From Actinoplanes sp. DH11 (lineage in GTDB: Bacteria > Actinomycetota > Actinomycetes > Mycobacteriales > Micromonosporaceae), in the NCBI RefSeq assembly GCF_020873875.1, contig NZ_JAHWGU010000013.1:154955-218954 (forward strand): a DNA stretch of 64,000 bases. The letters are read 5' to 3'. Below are positions 36,707-45,906 of this stretch, piece after piece; position 1 is the first letter of the stretch, and each line of letters begins with the position of its first letter. Below the pieces are notes generated by a model that saw nothing but the letters and a program-made list of their open reading frames with translations, searched no databases and was not told where the DNA came from. The position numbers were made by a program, and so were the translations under genes.

Positions 36707-37035
36707 AACCCCACGGCGCGGCTCGCCGTCGGCTTCGGGGGCCGTTGCTCTGGACGCCTCACGGCGTGGCTCGCCGTCGGCTTCGCGGGCGTGGCTTGCC
36801 GTTGGCTTCGGGGGCCGTTGTTTTGGACGTCTCACGGCGTGGCTTGTGGCCGATTTCGGGGAGCCGTTTTCCCTTGGACTTCCTGCTGTGGCTTGCTGCC
36901 GGGTTCGGGGCCGTTTCTCTCCTCTTTCGCCATGGGCGGCGTACCCCGATCGTTGCCCAGTAGATGCCGCCCGCGCATCAACCCTGGGTCCCCCCAGCCT
37001 GGTGCGGTGGCGTTGGACGGGCTGTCTCTGTCGAG

Positions 37036-37114
37036 ATGTTGATCTGCTAGCGATGCGAAATCGCGGTTTCAGGCCCATGATCACCGCGACTTCGTAGCGC
37101 TAGCAGATCAACAT
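37036..37114. repeat. 79-bp imperfect inverted repeat (REP/MITE-like)
   Basis: Two 32-base arms (37036-37067 and 37083-37114) match with about three mismatches around a 15-base loop; the outer 17 bases, beginning atgttgatctgctagc, pair perfectly. No target-site duplication is visible. It could be a mobile miniature element or an extragenic palindrome. Confidence 0.8.
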
Positions 37115-37361
37115 TGCCGTCCGGACGCGACGCGGCCGATTGCGGCTGTCTGTCCTCGGTGCTTCACCTTCCTCTGTGGCTGCACGTCTCTTGGTGGTTA
37201 CGCCCCTTGGCGGCCCTGCTTCTTCGGCGGTGTCACTTCTGCTGGAGTGCGGGTGCTGGCCGGCGTCAGCGGCGCCGGACTTGGGCTCTTGCCGGCATCG
37301 GCCTTTGTGCTTCGACCTTCGGCTTTGCCTGCGACCTACCCGCCGCCCGCCGCCCGATTTG

Positions 37362-37871
37362 TCAGGTTTTGGGGGATAGCCAGGTTTGGTAGTGGGTGGC
37401 GAAAGGCTCGGTGTTCGTGGCCAGGCCGGAGCTCAGCTCGGCGGTTGCTGCCAGGGCCTGCTCGACCACGTCGGGTGGGTAGGCGAAGCGGGTGCGATTG
37501 TGGGTGAACTCGTCCTCGTCGTCGATCAGGACTCGGCCGTCGGGGCGCATGCGCAGGACGTCGATGTCCAGGTCTATGACGGTGAACTGGGCTGGGCCGG
37601 TTTGTTCGGCGGGGGTGGTCACGTCGCAGTAGATCTCGGCTCGGGCCGGGGCGGCGGAGAACATGGCCATCCACCAGCCGGTTGCCGGGATCAGGCGGAC
37701 CGAGTCCTCGCGAGTGCGTTCGCGGCGGCGCCAGCCGTAGCTGTATGTGACGAGTGTGCCTCGCGGTGTGCCGATCCAGGTGCCGAACTTGTCGGTACCT
37801 AGCAGGTGGCCGGTGACCCGGCGGTGCGGGCGGCCGTCGTATTTGCGCAGCACCAGCTCCACAGCGTCCAT
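37362..37871 (-). CDS. DUF402 family protein
   Basis: 169 residues from the ATG at 37871 (MDAVELVLRKYDGRPHRR). The domain is recognised from the beta-strand pattern and the acidic motif TVIDLDIDVLRMRPDGRVLIDDEDEF. Related proteins include nucleoside di/triphosphatases with metal-binding acidic residues, but the actinobacterial members are uncharacterised. An upstream ATG (37910) is not supported by a ribosome binding site. Confidence 0.85.
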   Translation of the reverse strand: MDAVELVLRKYDGRPHRRVTGHLLGTDKFGTWIGTPRGTLVTYSYGWRRRERTREDSVRLIPATGWWMAMFSAAPARAEIYCDVTTPAEQTGPAQFTVIDLDIDVLRMRPDGRVLIDDEDEFTHNRTRFAYPPDVVEQALAATAELSSGLATNTEPFATHYQTWLSPKT

Positions 37872-38056
37872 CCGGGCGAGCGTAGCCAGGCCCCGAACGG
37901 CAACCCGCATGCACCGGGGCGTGTCTCAAGGCGTCGGGTGGGCGACCGATCCCTCTGGTGTCCGCGGGGAGTGCCCGTGGGCGGGCGGGTCCCGGCCGGT
38001 TTCCCCTTGGCGGCCGGGGCCCGCCCGGGTAACGGGTCACCGACGAGAGGGTTGCC

Positions 38057-38905
38057 GTGGGCACGGAACTGCACGTCGGCGTCGACGCTGAGAAGACCGT
38101 CGTGTCCCCGTACACCTTGAAGAGCCGCAGCGGGCGCCTTCGCCGCAACCGTGTCGGGTCTGTTGTCGAGACCGTGCCGTGCGCGCCCAGCGGGCGCACC
38201 GCCGAGCAGCGGACCGTCTTCGCGGCCCGGCTGGCGATGCCGCTGATCCTGCTGGCCGCAGCGCTCGGTGCGGCCGGGTTGAGCTGGTGGCTGGGCGCGG
38301 CGGGATGTGCCGGGATCATCGGGTACGTCTGGCGTCGCCAGGCCCGGGCCGCACAGGTGGCCGCGTTCGCCGTGCCCCGGGACCCGGAGTCGCGGGTGCT
38401 GTGGACCGCCGCCGAGCGTGCCGCCTTCGACGAGGCCCTGGTCGTCGCGGAGCGTGTCCGTGCCACCTGGCCGGTGCTCGCCGGCATGGTCGACCCGGTT
38501 GCCGCCGACCGGTCGCTGACCCGTGCCCTGGACGAGCTCGCCGGTGTGCTGGCCCGGCGACAGGATCTGCGTCGGCTGCGTACCGACCTGAACGGTGTAC
38601 GCGTCGCGGATCTCCCGGCGGACAGCCCGGCCCGTGCCGCGATCGCCGAGCAGGCCGGCCGTGCCGAGGAGCTGTGGCAGGAGACGGGTGCGGCCGCCGA
38701 CCGGATCGTGCGCGGCATCGAGACCGCGGCCCGGGCGGGGGAGGGCTTCCTGCGGGAGCGTCAGGTGGCGGCGACCGCGCGGCACGCCGAGCGCACCCTG
38801 GCCCGGGTCACCGGCGCGGCGTCCGTCGACGGCAGCGGCGCGGAACTGGCCGACCGGACCGAGGCCGTGATCGCCGCCTACCGCTCACTCATGACCGTCG
38901 CCTGA
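38057..38905 (+). CDS. membrane protein of unknown function with helical C-terminus
   Basis: 282 residues from a GTG with gagagg just upstream. Residues ~58-90 form a membrane hairpin (ARLAMPLILLAAALGAAGLSWWLGAAGCAGIIGYVW). The remaining ~190 residues are Ala/Arg/Glu-rich, predicted helical and probably coiled coil. The N-terminal 50 residues are polar and basic. No recognised family. Alone between gaps; divergent from the DUF402 gene. Confidence 0.7.
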   Translation: MGTELHVGVDAEKTVVSPYTLKSRSGRLRRNRVGSVVETVPCAPSGRTAEQRTVFAARLAMPLILLAAALGAAGLSWWLGAAGCAGIIGYVWRRQARAAQVAAFAVPRDPESRVLWTAAERAAFDEALVVAERVRATWPVLAGMVDPVAADRSLTRALDELAGVLARRQDLRRLRTDLNGVRVADLPADSPARAAIAEQAGRAEELWQETGAAADRIVRGIETAARAGEGFLRERQVAATARHAERTLARVTGAASVDGSGAELADRTEAVIAAYRSLMTVA

Positions 38906-39036
38906 TCCTGGTGTGAGGAAATAAGAGCCGTCACCTGGTCGAGTGCTCGCGCCACACGTCAGGGCGTACTACCTTGACGAATGACATGTGTTCGCGTGCT
39001 CGCGCCCGGCAGACCGTCCGCTTCCGGCGACGACGG

Positions 39037-39675
39037 TCACGCCGCGCGGCGCGATGTGGACAGTTGCCGGGGGATGAGCGGCCGGCCCGGCGCCGGGCCG
39101 GCGGCCACGACGAGCAGCTCCTGCACGCGTTCCGCATCCGGCATCCGCCAGTCCACCTGTTCCGGCGCCACGGTCCACCGGATCGGGCCGTCGAGCAGGC
39201 GGTTCGGTGGTGCGGGGATCCACGAGCCGATGCCGTGCCGGACCACGTCGATCCGGTTCTCCAGTTCGGGGCGCAGCGGGCGGCCGGGGCCGACCAGGAG
39301 CATCCAGCGTCCGGCGGCGGTGACCGCGACGGGCCCGAGGGCGGGCAGTTGCCGGCCCAGGGCCGCGGGCACCTCGAGGACGTCGAACCGGGAACCGGTG
39401 GGCAGCAGCACGGTGTGTGCCTGGCGGCGCCACCAGCGGGCGATCCGGCCCGGGTCGACGGTGGCCGCTGCGGCCCACGCGTCGAGGGCCGGGTGGCAGG
39501 CCGTGATCGGGCAGCCGGGACGGCCGCAGTGGAATCGATGGCCGGCGAGGTACGCGCCGGGTGTCACCTGCCAGCCCTGCGCGGCATAGCGCAGGGCAGC
39601 GCGGCGCAGGCGGCCGCGGTCGAGACGATCGAGGAGCGCGGGTGGGACGAACGGCTGACGGCTGGTCCACTGCAT
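39037..39675 (-). CDS. small PrimPol-like (bifunctional primase/polymerase N-terminal) protein
   Basis: 212 residues from the ATG at 39675 (MQWTSRQPFVPPALL). The pattern GWQVTPGAYLAG followed by a Cys/His cluster (FHCGRPGCPITACHP), RIARWWRRQAHTVLLPTGSRFDVLEVP agrees with the prim-pol N-terminal domain found in many actinomycete proteins that lack a helicase partner. The usual catalytic acidic residue is only partly evident (FDVLEVP), so polymerase activity is doubtful. Divergent from the XRE regulator; the shared promoter region holds the palindrome at 39776. Confidence 0.7.
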   Translation of the reverse strand: MQWTSRQPFVPPALLDRLDRGRLRRAALRYAAQGWQVTPGAYLAGHRFHCGRPGCPITACHPALDAWAAAATVDPGRIARWWRRQAHTVLLPTGSRFDVLEVPAALGRQLPALGPVAVTAAGRWMLLVGPGRPLRPELENRIDVVRHGIGSWIPAPPNRLLDGPIRWTVAPEQVDWRMPDAERVQELLVVAAGPAPGRPLIPRQLSTSRRAA

Positions 39676-39775
39676 GGCTCGATTACCCCCGGATCCGGGT
39701 CTGCGGCAGTTCTCCGGTGCGGCCCGGCCGTATCCCGCGACGACGCACGTCGTTGGGACCGGCAGATCCACCCTT

Positions 39776-39786
39776 TGCAACTTGCA
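39776..39786. promoter_or_regulatory. TGCAACTTGCA palindrome between PrimPol-like and XRE genes
   Basis: An 11-base palindrome (tgcaa-c-ttgca) 101 bases from the PrimPol-like start and 135 bases from the XRE start. The same 11 bases recur at 49841-49851 between the TIR-like and GAPDH-like genes. Confidence 0.5.
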
Positions 39787-39920
39787 TCAAAAACTACGAG
39801 CATCGGTGAGCAGGCGATCACACACGCTGTGCGATCTGTGCGCACGTGAGCGGTCCACACTGCGAGTGACACCGGATGGCTCATCGGCGGAGAGGCCGCC
39901 GGTTGAGTGGGGGAGGCACC

Positions 39921-41147
39921 GTGGACGAGCTGCCGATCGGCCGCCGCGTCGCCTATTGGCGAGGCCGACGCAAGATGTCCCAGCAGGTGTTCGCGGACAG
40001 GCTGGGCAAATCCAAGAGCTGGGTCGACAAGGTGGAGCGGGGAGTCCGCCGACTCGACAAGTTCTCCGTGGTATACGACATCGCCGATGTGCTCCAGGTC
40101 GATGTCCAGCTGTTGCTGGGCAAGGAGGTGGAGCGCAAACCGGAGACGCAGAACTGCATCGACCAGGTAGAGGTTGAGGAGATTCGTGCTGCTCTGGAGC
40201 GATATGACCAGATGAGTGCGTTCTTCCAAGCGGTGCCGAACTCGCCACCGCTCCCGGAGATGCGCAAAGCGGTCAGTCATGCGTGGCTGACCTACCAGCA
40301 CGCGAAGTACGGCGTGCTGGCCCGGGCCCTGCCCAAGCTGCTGCGCGACGCGCAGGCGGCGGACAGCGCCTACGCCACCAGCGACGACGCTCCGGCGGCT
40401 GCCCATCTGCTCGGGCAGGTCTACCAGATCGCCTCGTCGGCGTTGCGCAAGGTCGGCGAGCACGAGCTCTCCTGGCTCGCCGCGGACCGCTCGATCGCGG
40501 TCTCCCAGCGGGCCGGCGACCAGTTGCTCGCCGGGCTGGCAAGTTACCGGGTGGGCAGCGCGCTGCTGGCCCTGGGCCGGGTCCGACCGTCGCTCGAGGT
40601 GAACGTCAACATCGCCAACCGGCTCGCACCGGGACCGGACCGGCCCCGCGCCGAGCAGCTGTCCGTCTACGGCATGCTGCTGCTCAACGGCGCGATGTCG
40701 GCCTCCCGGATCGGGGACGCCGCGACCGTGCGGGACTTGCTCTGCGGCGCCGAGCAGGCCTCGAAGGAGCTGGGCGGCGACTTCAACCACTACTGGACCA
40801 GTTTCGGGCCGACGAACGTGCAGCTGCACCGCTGTGCGACAGCTGTCGAACTTGGTGACGGGCGTCTGGCGGTGGAGGCGCACGAGCGCATGGACAAGAA
40901 CGGCTTCAACGCCATGCTCCCGGAGCGCCGCGCGCACCACTACCTGGACATCGCCCGCGGCTACACGCAGATCGGCGATGTCGAGAAGGCCGGCGAGATG
41001 CTGCTCGAGGGCGACCGGCTCGCCCCGTCCGAGATCCGCTGCCGGCCACTTGCCCACGAAGTCCTTTCCGACGTGCTCCGGCGTACCCGGGGAACGCCAC
41101 CGGCTCCCATCGCGGAGCTCGCAGAACAGATGGGAGTCGGCGTATGA
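39921..41147 (+). CDS. XRE-family regulator with TPR-like C-terminal domain
   Basis: 408 residues from the GTG at 39921, directly behind gggaggcacc. The N-terminal XRE helix-turn-helix reads RRVAYWRGRRKMSQQVFADRLGKSKSWVDKVERGVR. The rest is an all-helical TPR-like array (HLLGQVYQIASSALRK, SWLAADRSIAVSQRAGD, DIARGYTQIGDVEKAGEML), similar in layout to NsdA-like developmental regulators of Streptomyces. TPR parts usually bind a peptide or protein signal. A flavoprotein gene follows after 37 bases, probably in the same operon. Confidence 0.88.
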   Translation: MDELPIGRRVAYWRGRRKMSQQVFADRLGKSKSWVDKVERGVRRLDKFSVVYDIADVLQVDVQLLLGKEVERKPETQNCIDQVEVEEIRAALERYDQMSAFFQAVPNSPPLPEMRKAVSHAWLTYQHAKYGVLARALPKLLRDAQAADSAYATSDDAPAAAHLLGQVYQIASSALRKVGEHELSWLAADRSIAVSQRAGDQLLAGLASYRVGSALLALGRVRPSLEVNVNIANRLAPGPDRPRAEQLSVYGMLLLNGAMSASRIGDAATVRDLLCGAEQASKELGGDFNHYWTSFGPTNVQLHRCATAVELGDGRLAVEAHERMDKNGFNAMLPERRAHHYLDIARGYTQIGDVEKAGEMLLEGDRLAPSEIRCRPLAHEVLSDVLRRTRGTPPAPIAELAEQMGVGV

Positions 41148-41184
41148 GAGGTCCATTCGTGGGTGGCAGGTGGGGTGTCCGCGC

Positions 41185-41772
41185 GTGATGACGGGTAACC
41201 CCTCACCCGGTGTGCTGTACGTGCTCGTGTGCGGTTCACCGATGGCCCGGGACGTCGGCATCCTGGTCAGCCTCGCGCAGAGCGAGGGCTGGGAGGTCTG
41301 CGTGATCACCACCCCGGACGGCCGCAAGTTCGTGGACGTGGCGGCCCTGCAGGCACAGACCGGGCATCCGGTCCGTTCCGACTACAAGAGTCCCGGCGAC
41401 CCGGACGTGCTGCCCCAGGCCGACGCGATGATCGTCGCGCCGGCCACGGTCAACACGGTCAACAAGTGGGCCGCCGGGATCACCGACACCCTGGTGCTCG
41501 GCCTGCTGATCGAGGGGTACGGGTACGGCGTGCCGACCGCCGTCGTCCCGTACACCAACCGGGTCATGGCATTGCACCCGGCGCTGCACGAGAGCCTGGC
41601 GAAGCTGCGGGACTGGGGCGTGCACGTCCTCTACGGCGAGGACGTCTGCCGTCTCGGCGGGCCGGGGCAGACCGACCGGTTCCGCGGCCAGTTCCCGTGG
41701 CGGCGTGCCCTGCAGGCGGTGAGCGGTCCGGTGACCGCGGGCAGCCGAGTCGAGCCTGGGGCGGTTTCCTAG
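41185..41772 (+). CDS. flavoprotein of the HFCD (Dfp/PPC decarboxylase) family
   Basis: About 195 residues. These enzymes bind FMN and decarboxylate cysteine-derived substrates (CoaC, EpiD) or act in related reactions. The FMN-binding signature is ADAMIVAPATVNTVNKWAAGITDTL, and GSPMARDVGILVSLAQ fits the first loop. The active-site His of CoaC-type enzymes is not obvious, so the substrate is unclear. GTG 41185 or ATG 41188 may start it. This XRE-flavoprotein pairing recurs in streptomycetes, to my knowledge. Confidence 0.85.
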   Translation: MMTGNPSPGVLYVLVCGSPMARDVGILVSLAQSEGWEVCVITTPDGRKFVDVAALQAQTGHPVRSDYKSPGDPDVLPQADAMIVAPATVNTVNKWAAGITDTLVLGLLIEGYGYGVPTAVVPYTNRVMALHPALHESLAKLRDWGVHVLYGEDVCRLGGPGQTDRFRGQFPWRRALQAVSGPVTAGSRVEPGAVS

Positions 41773-41791
41773 CCAAGTAGAGTTGGCAGTC

Positions 41792-42676
41792 GTGGCCGAC
41801 TGCACCCTGCGTTCCCTGGTTGACGCTCTCGATGCGCGGTACCCGCGTGCCTGGGCGGAGTCGTGGGACCGGGTGGGACTGGTGCTGGGCGAGTTCGACT
41901 CCGTCATCTCCCGTGTGCTCTGCGTCGTCGACTGCGTGCCCGAGACCGTCGACCAGGCCCTCGCCGTCGGCGCCGACCTGATCGTGGCGCATCATCCGCT
42001 GCTGCTCAAACCGGTGTCCTCGATCGCCCCGGACACCTACAAGGGCCGGATCATCCATCGGCTGATCCGGGCCGGCGTGGCGCTGCACACCGCGCACACC
42101 AACGCCGACGTGGCGAACCCCGGTGTTTCCGACGCGCTCGCCGCCCGCCTCGACCTGACCGGCCTGCGCCCGCTGGTGCCCGCCGAGGGCGCCGCCGCGG
42201 GTGACGGGCGCGGCCTGGGCCGGATCGGTGAGCTTCCGGAGCCGCTTCCGCTGAGCGGGCTGGCCCGCCTGACGGCGGAGCGCCTGCCCCGGACCGCGGC
42301 GGGGGTACGGGCTGCCGGCGACCCGGAGCGCATGATCCGCACGGTCGCGGTCTGCGGTGGTGCCGGTGACTCCTTCCTGTCCGTCGCGGCCCGCGCCGGC
42401 GTCGACGCCTACCTCTGCGCGGATCTGCGCCACCACCCGGTCAGCGAGCACCTCGCCGAGGACGGCCCGGCTCTGCTCGACGTCGCGCACTGGGCCAGCG
42501 AACGGCCCTGGCTCGACGACGTGGCCGCCTGGTTGCGCGCGAGCTTCCCCGTCGACGTGATCGTCTCCGACCTGGACACCGACCCCTGGACCGTCCACCT
42601 CGCTTCGGAGCCGACCGCTCCGGAGCCCACTGCCTCTGTGCCACCCGCCGCTTCTGAGAAGGAGAACCATCCGTGA
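41792..42676 (+). CDS. NIF3-like dinuclear metal-centre protein
   Basis: 294 residues. NIF3 proteins form toroidal hexamers binding two metals per subunit; function is poorly defined. Ligand motifs: DLIVAHHPLL near residue 70, TAHTNADV and near the C-terminus VDAYLCADLRHHPV. First gene of an operon whose order (NIF3-like, zinc ribbon, RNase H/phosphatase) equals Rv2230c-Rv2229c-Rv2228c of Mycobacterium tuberculosis. The stop overlaps the next start by four bases (GTGA). A TTG three codons earlier is possible. Confidence 0.92.
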   Translation: MADCTLRSLVDALDARYPRAWAESWDRVGLVLGEFDSVISRVLCVVDCVPETVDQALAVGADLIVAHHPLLLKPVSSIAPDTYKGRIIHRLIRAGVALHTAHTNADVANPGVSDALAARLDLTGLRPLVPAEGAAAGDGRGLGRIGELPEPLPLSGLARLTAERLPRTAAGVRAAGDPERMIRTVAVCGGAGDSFLSVAARAGVDAYLCADLRHHPVSEHLAEDGPALLDVAHWASERPWLDDVAAWLRASFPVDVIVSDLDTDPWTVHLASEPTAPEPTASVPPAASEKENHP

Positions 42677-43407
42677 AGGCCGCCCCGGAAGCCCAGCGTC
42701 GCCTGCTCGACCTGCAAGCCGTCGACACCACCCTGGCCCAGCTCGCGCACCGCCGTAAGTCCCTGCCCGAGTTGGCCGAGATCGACGCGGTCGCCCGGGA
42801 ACTCTCCGCGCTCGAGGACGAGCGGGTCCGCGCCCAGGTCGCGGTCGACGACCTGGACCGGGACATCAGCCGGTTCGAGAAGGACATCGAGCAGGTGCGG
42901 GCCCGCAAGGACAAGGACCAGAAGCGGCTGGACGCCGGTGGCGCGCTCCGCGAGATCGAGGGCCTTCAGCACGAGCTGGCCACGCTGAACCGGCGCCAGT
43001 CCGAGCTGGAGGACGCCGAGCTGGAGCTGATGGAGCAGCGGGAGACCGCGGCGGCCACGCTGGCCGACGTCGAGGGCCGGATCGCGGCGGCGGCCGGGCG
43101 GCGTGCCGACGCCGAGCGGCGGCGCGACGAGGCCTACCAGGAGATCACCAAGGAGCAGGAGTTCAAGACGGCGGCGCGGGTGCCGCTCTCCGCGGACCTG
43201 CCGGCCGACCTGGTCACCCTCTACGACAAGATTCGTACGGAGACCGGCCTGGGCGCCGCCCTGGTCCGTGCCGGTCGCTGCGGCGGCTGCCGGATCGAGC
43301 TCTATGGCGCCGACCTGAACCGGGTGAAGTCGGCGCCGGCCGACGAGGTGGTCCGCTGCGAGGAGTGCCGCCGGATCATGGTGCGCACCACGGAGTCGGG
43401 GCTATGA
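42673..43407 (+). CDS. coiled-coil C4 zinc-ribbon protein (Rv2229c-like)
   Basis: 244 residues. About 175 residues of long antiparallel coiled coil, then a zinc ribbon with Cys pairs CGGC and CEEC. Related proteins act as adaptors in nucleic-acid or secretion contexts; function in actinobacteria is not settled. Overlaps both neighbours by four bases, so it is certainly co-translated with them. Confidence 0.92.
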   Translation: MKAAPEAQRRLLDLQAVDTTLAQLAHRRKSLPELAEIDAVARELSALEDERVRAQVAVDDLDRDISRFEKDIEQVRARKDKDQKRLDAGGALREIEGLQHELATLNRRQSELEDAELELMEQRETAAATLADVEGRIAAAAGRRADAERRRDEAYQEITKEQEFKTAARVPLSADLPADLVTLYDKIRTETGLGAALVRAGRCGGCRIELYGADLNRVKSAPADEVVRCEECRRIMVRTTESGL

Positions 43408-44531
43408 GTCTGCACGTGATCGTCGAGGCGGACGGCGGGTCGCGGGGGAACCCGGGGCCGGCCGGTTTCGGCGCGGTCGTCAAGGAGGCGGCGACCGGTG
43501 AGATCCTGCTGGAGCGGTGGGACTCGGCCGGTGTCACCACGAACAACGTGGCCGAGTACTCCGGTCTGATCGCCGGCCTGCGCGCCGCCGCCGAGCTGAA
43601 CGCCAGCCAGGTCGACGTGCTGATGGACTCGAAGCTGGTCATCGAGCAGATGTCCGGCCGCTGGCAGATCAAGAACGCCGGTCTGCGCCCGCTCGCCGCC
43701 GAGGCGGCCACGCTCGTCGCCAAGTTCGACCGGGTGACTTTCGACTGGATCCCCCGGGAGCGCAACAAGGACGCCGACGCGCTCGCCAACCGGGCGATGG
43801 ACGAGGCCGCCGGCAAGACACCCCGGACACCGCAGCCGGCCGCGGTCGCGACCGCGGGGACGACCGTGGGGACGACCGCGGCACCGAAGTCCTGGGCGCC
43901 GCCCGCGCTGGAGAACGCGACCCGGATCGCCCTGGTCCGGCACGGTTCGACCCCGCTCACCTCGCAGGGTCGCTACTCGGGTCGCGGTGACGTGCCGCTC
44001 ACCGATGAGGGCGAGGCGCAGGCGATGGCGGCGGCCGGTCGGGTGGCCGGCATCTTCCGGGACGTCGCGGCGGTGCTGAGTTCGCCGCTTGCCCGCTGCA
44101 CGCGTACCGCGGAGCTGATCGCCGCCGAGGTGGGTGGCGTGCCGGTGACGGTGATGAACGACCTGATCGAGTGCGACTTCGGTGAGTGGGAGGGACGCAC
44201 CTTCGCCGAGGTGCAGGAGCGGTGGCCCGCGGAGATGTCGGCCTGGCTGGCGTCGACGAGTGTCGCCCCGCCGGGTGGGGAGTCGTTCCAGGCGGTCGCG
44301 AAACGGGTGCGTGGGGCCATGTCCACGGTCCTTTCCGCGTACCCCGGGAAGGCTGTCGTCATCGTCTCGCACGTCTCACCCATCAAGCTGATCCTGCGCG
44401 ACGCGCTCGCCGCCGGCGACGCGTTCCTGCACCGGCTCTTCCTGGACGCGGCCGGGGTGTCCACGATGGATGTGTGGCCGGACGGGAACATCGCGGTGCG
44501 CACGGTGAACGAGACCGCGCATCTGCGGTAG
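43404..44531 (+). CDS. bifunctional RNase HI / histidine-phosphatase (Rv2228c-like)
   Basis: 375 residues. The N-terminal RNase HI domain (VEADGGSRGNPGPAGFGAV, NNVAEYSGLIAGL, DSKLVIEQM, and final Asp in NKDADALAN) cuts RNA in RNA-DNA hybrids. After a Thr/Pro linker the C-terminal domain is a CobC-like phosphoglycerate-mutase fold with catalytic His in IALVRHGSTPLT and later VIVSHVSP; it may act as alpha-ribazole phosphatase in B12 synthesis. Same fusion as in mycobacteria and streptomycetes. Overlaps the upstream stop (ATGA). Confidence 0.95.
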   Translation: MSLHVIVEADGGSRGNPGPAGFGAVVKEAATGEILLERWDSAGVTTNNVAEYSGLIAGLRAAAELNASQVDVLMDSKLVIEQMSGRWQIKNAGLRPLAAEAATLVAKFDRVTFDWIPRERNKDADALANRAMDEAAGKTPRTPQPAAVATAGTTVGTTAAPKSWAPPALENATRIALVRHGSTPLTSQGRYSGRGDVPLTDEGEAQAMAAAGRVAGIFRDVAAVLSSPLARCTRTAELIAAEVGGVPVTVMNDLIECDFGEWEGRTFAEVQERWPAEMSAWLASTSVAPPGGESFQAVAKRVRGAMSTVLSAYPGKAVVIVSHVSPIKLILRDALAAGDAFLHRLFLDAAGVSTMDVWPDGNIAVRTVNETAHLR

Positions 44532-44610
44532 CGGATATTGACCCGGCAGGGCGGGACGTTTAGCTTCCTCAATTAGGAAACTTTCTTCAACGTTTCGCCC
44601 TGGAGGGCTC

Positions 44611-45900
44611 ATGCGCGGTTTCACCCGTCGCCTCGTCGCCGTCGCGGCAGCCGCCGCGTCCGTCGTGGCAGCGGCACCGGCTCCTGCACAGGCTCATGGG
44701 AACACCGACCGGCACGTCAAGGTCGCCTACTTCACCCAGTGGGGGATCTACGGCCGTGACTTCCAGCTCGCTGATGTACAGACTTCCGGCGCCGCGGCGC
44801 GGCTGACCCATATCAACTACGCGTTCGGCCCGGTCACCGCGGACGGCGTCTGCGCCTCGGCCGACCCGTGGGCGGACTGGCAGACACCGTTCTCCGCGGA
44901 GAACAGCGTCGACGGCGTCGCCGACGTGGCCGGTCAGCCGGTCGCCGGCAACCTGAACCAGCTCGCCGAGATCAAGAAGAAGAACCCGAAGCTGCGGGCG
45001 CTGATCTCGCTGGGCGGCTGGAGCGGTTCGGCGTACTTCTCCGACGCGGTCCTGACCGACGCCTCCCGCAAGAAGCTGGTCAGCTCCTGCATCGACCTCT
45101 GGATCAAGGGCAACCTGCCGGGCCTGGCCCCGGGCGCGGCCGCCGGCATCATCGACGGCATCGACCTGGACTGGGAGTGGCCGGGCTCGTCCGGCAACAC
45201 CGGCAACATCATCCGGCCCGAGGACAAGCAGAACTTCACGCTGCTGCTCGCCGAGTTCCGGTCGCAGCTCGACCGGCTGGGCCGCGCGAACCGCAAGCAC
45301 TACGAGCTGACCGCGTTCGTGCCGGCGGCGCCTGCCAAGATCGATGCCGGGTTCGAGGTCAAGAAGGTCTTCAAGTACCTGGACTTCGCGACCGTGCAGG
45401 GCTACGACTTCCACGGCACCTGGGAACCGGTCACCAACCAGCAGTCGGCGCTGCGGGTGCCGGCGGGTGCGCCGGACAACCCGGACTTCTCGGTGGAGAA
45501 CACGATCAACGCGTGGCTCTCCGGTGGGGCGCCGAAGAAGAAGCTGGTGCTCGGTGTGCCCTACTACGGCCAGGGCTGGACCGGGGTCAGCGGCGGCGGG
45601 GACGGCCTGTTCCAGCCGGCCACCGGGCCGGCGCCGAGCATCTTCGGCGGCGGGACCGAGGACTACAAGACGCTGAAGAACCTGCCGAAGCAGGGCTACA
45701 CCGTGCACCGCGACCTGCGCAACGGGCACGCCTGGCTCTTCGACGGGACGACCTTCTGGACGTACGACGACCCGGCCGTGCTGCTGCAGAAGTCGCTCTA
45801 CATCCGGGCGAAGGGGCTCGGCGGCGCGATGATGTGGTCGCTCGACGGTGACGACGCGAAGGCGTCGCTGACCAAGGCCATCACGGCCGCGCTGCGTTGA
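44611..45900 (+). CDS. secreted GH18 chitinase
   Basis: 429 residues. Sec signal peptide (RRLVAVAAAAASVVAAAPAPAQAHG). The catalytic motif GIDLDWEWPGS carries the proton-donor Glu of the DxxDxDxE signature, preceded by LISLGGWSGSAYF. Cleaves chitin beta-1,4 bonds outside the cell. There is no separate chitin-binding module, so it probably attacks soluble or accessible chitin. ATG 44611 with ctggagg upstream. Confidence 0.95.
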   Translation: MRGFTRRLVAVAAAAASVVAAAPAPAQAHGNTDRHVKVAYFTQWGIYGRDFQLADVQTSGAAARLTHINYAFGPVTADGVCASADPWADWQTPFSAENSVDGVADVAGQPVAGNLNQLAEIKKKNPKLRALISLGGWSGSAYFSDAVLTDASRKKLVSSCIDLWIKGNLPGLAPGAAAGIIDGIDLDWEWPGSSGNTGNIIRPEDKQNFTLLLAEFRSQLDRLGRANRKHYELTAFVPAAPAKIDAGFEVKKVFKYLDFATVQGYDFHGTWEPVTNQQSALRVPAGAPDNPDFSVENTINAWLSGGAPKKKLVLGVPYYGQGWTGVSGGGDGLFQPATGPAPSIFGGGTEDYKTLKNLPKQGYTVHRDLRNGHAWLFDGTTFWTYDDPAVLLQKSLYIRAKGLGGAMMWSLDGDDAKASLTKAITAALR

Positions 45901-45906
45901 TCGTTT

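Larger units (their letters stand above)
36626..37361. other. gene-free region with terminator, decayed repeats and an inverted repeat
   Basis: No frame here has convincing protein composition or a ribosome binding site. It holds a terminator after the tRNA (36686-36706), three or four imperfect copies of a ggctcgccgtcggcttcggg-type repeat (about 36710-36930) and a 79-bp inverted repeat (37036-37114). The T-rich stretches are unlike neighbouring genes. Confidence 0.7.

Noticed and set aside
36638-37397. Overlapping open frames after tRNA-Val on both strands
   Set aside because: Composition unlike real genes here (rich in Trp, Cys, Arg), no ribosome binding sites, and frames run through repeats.
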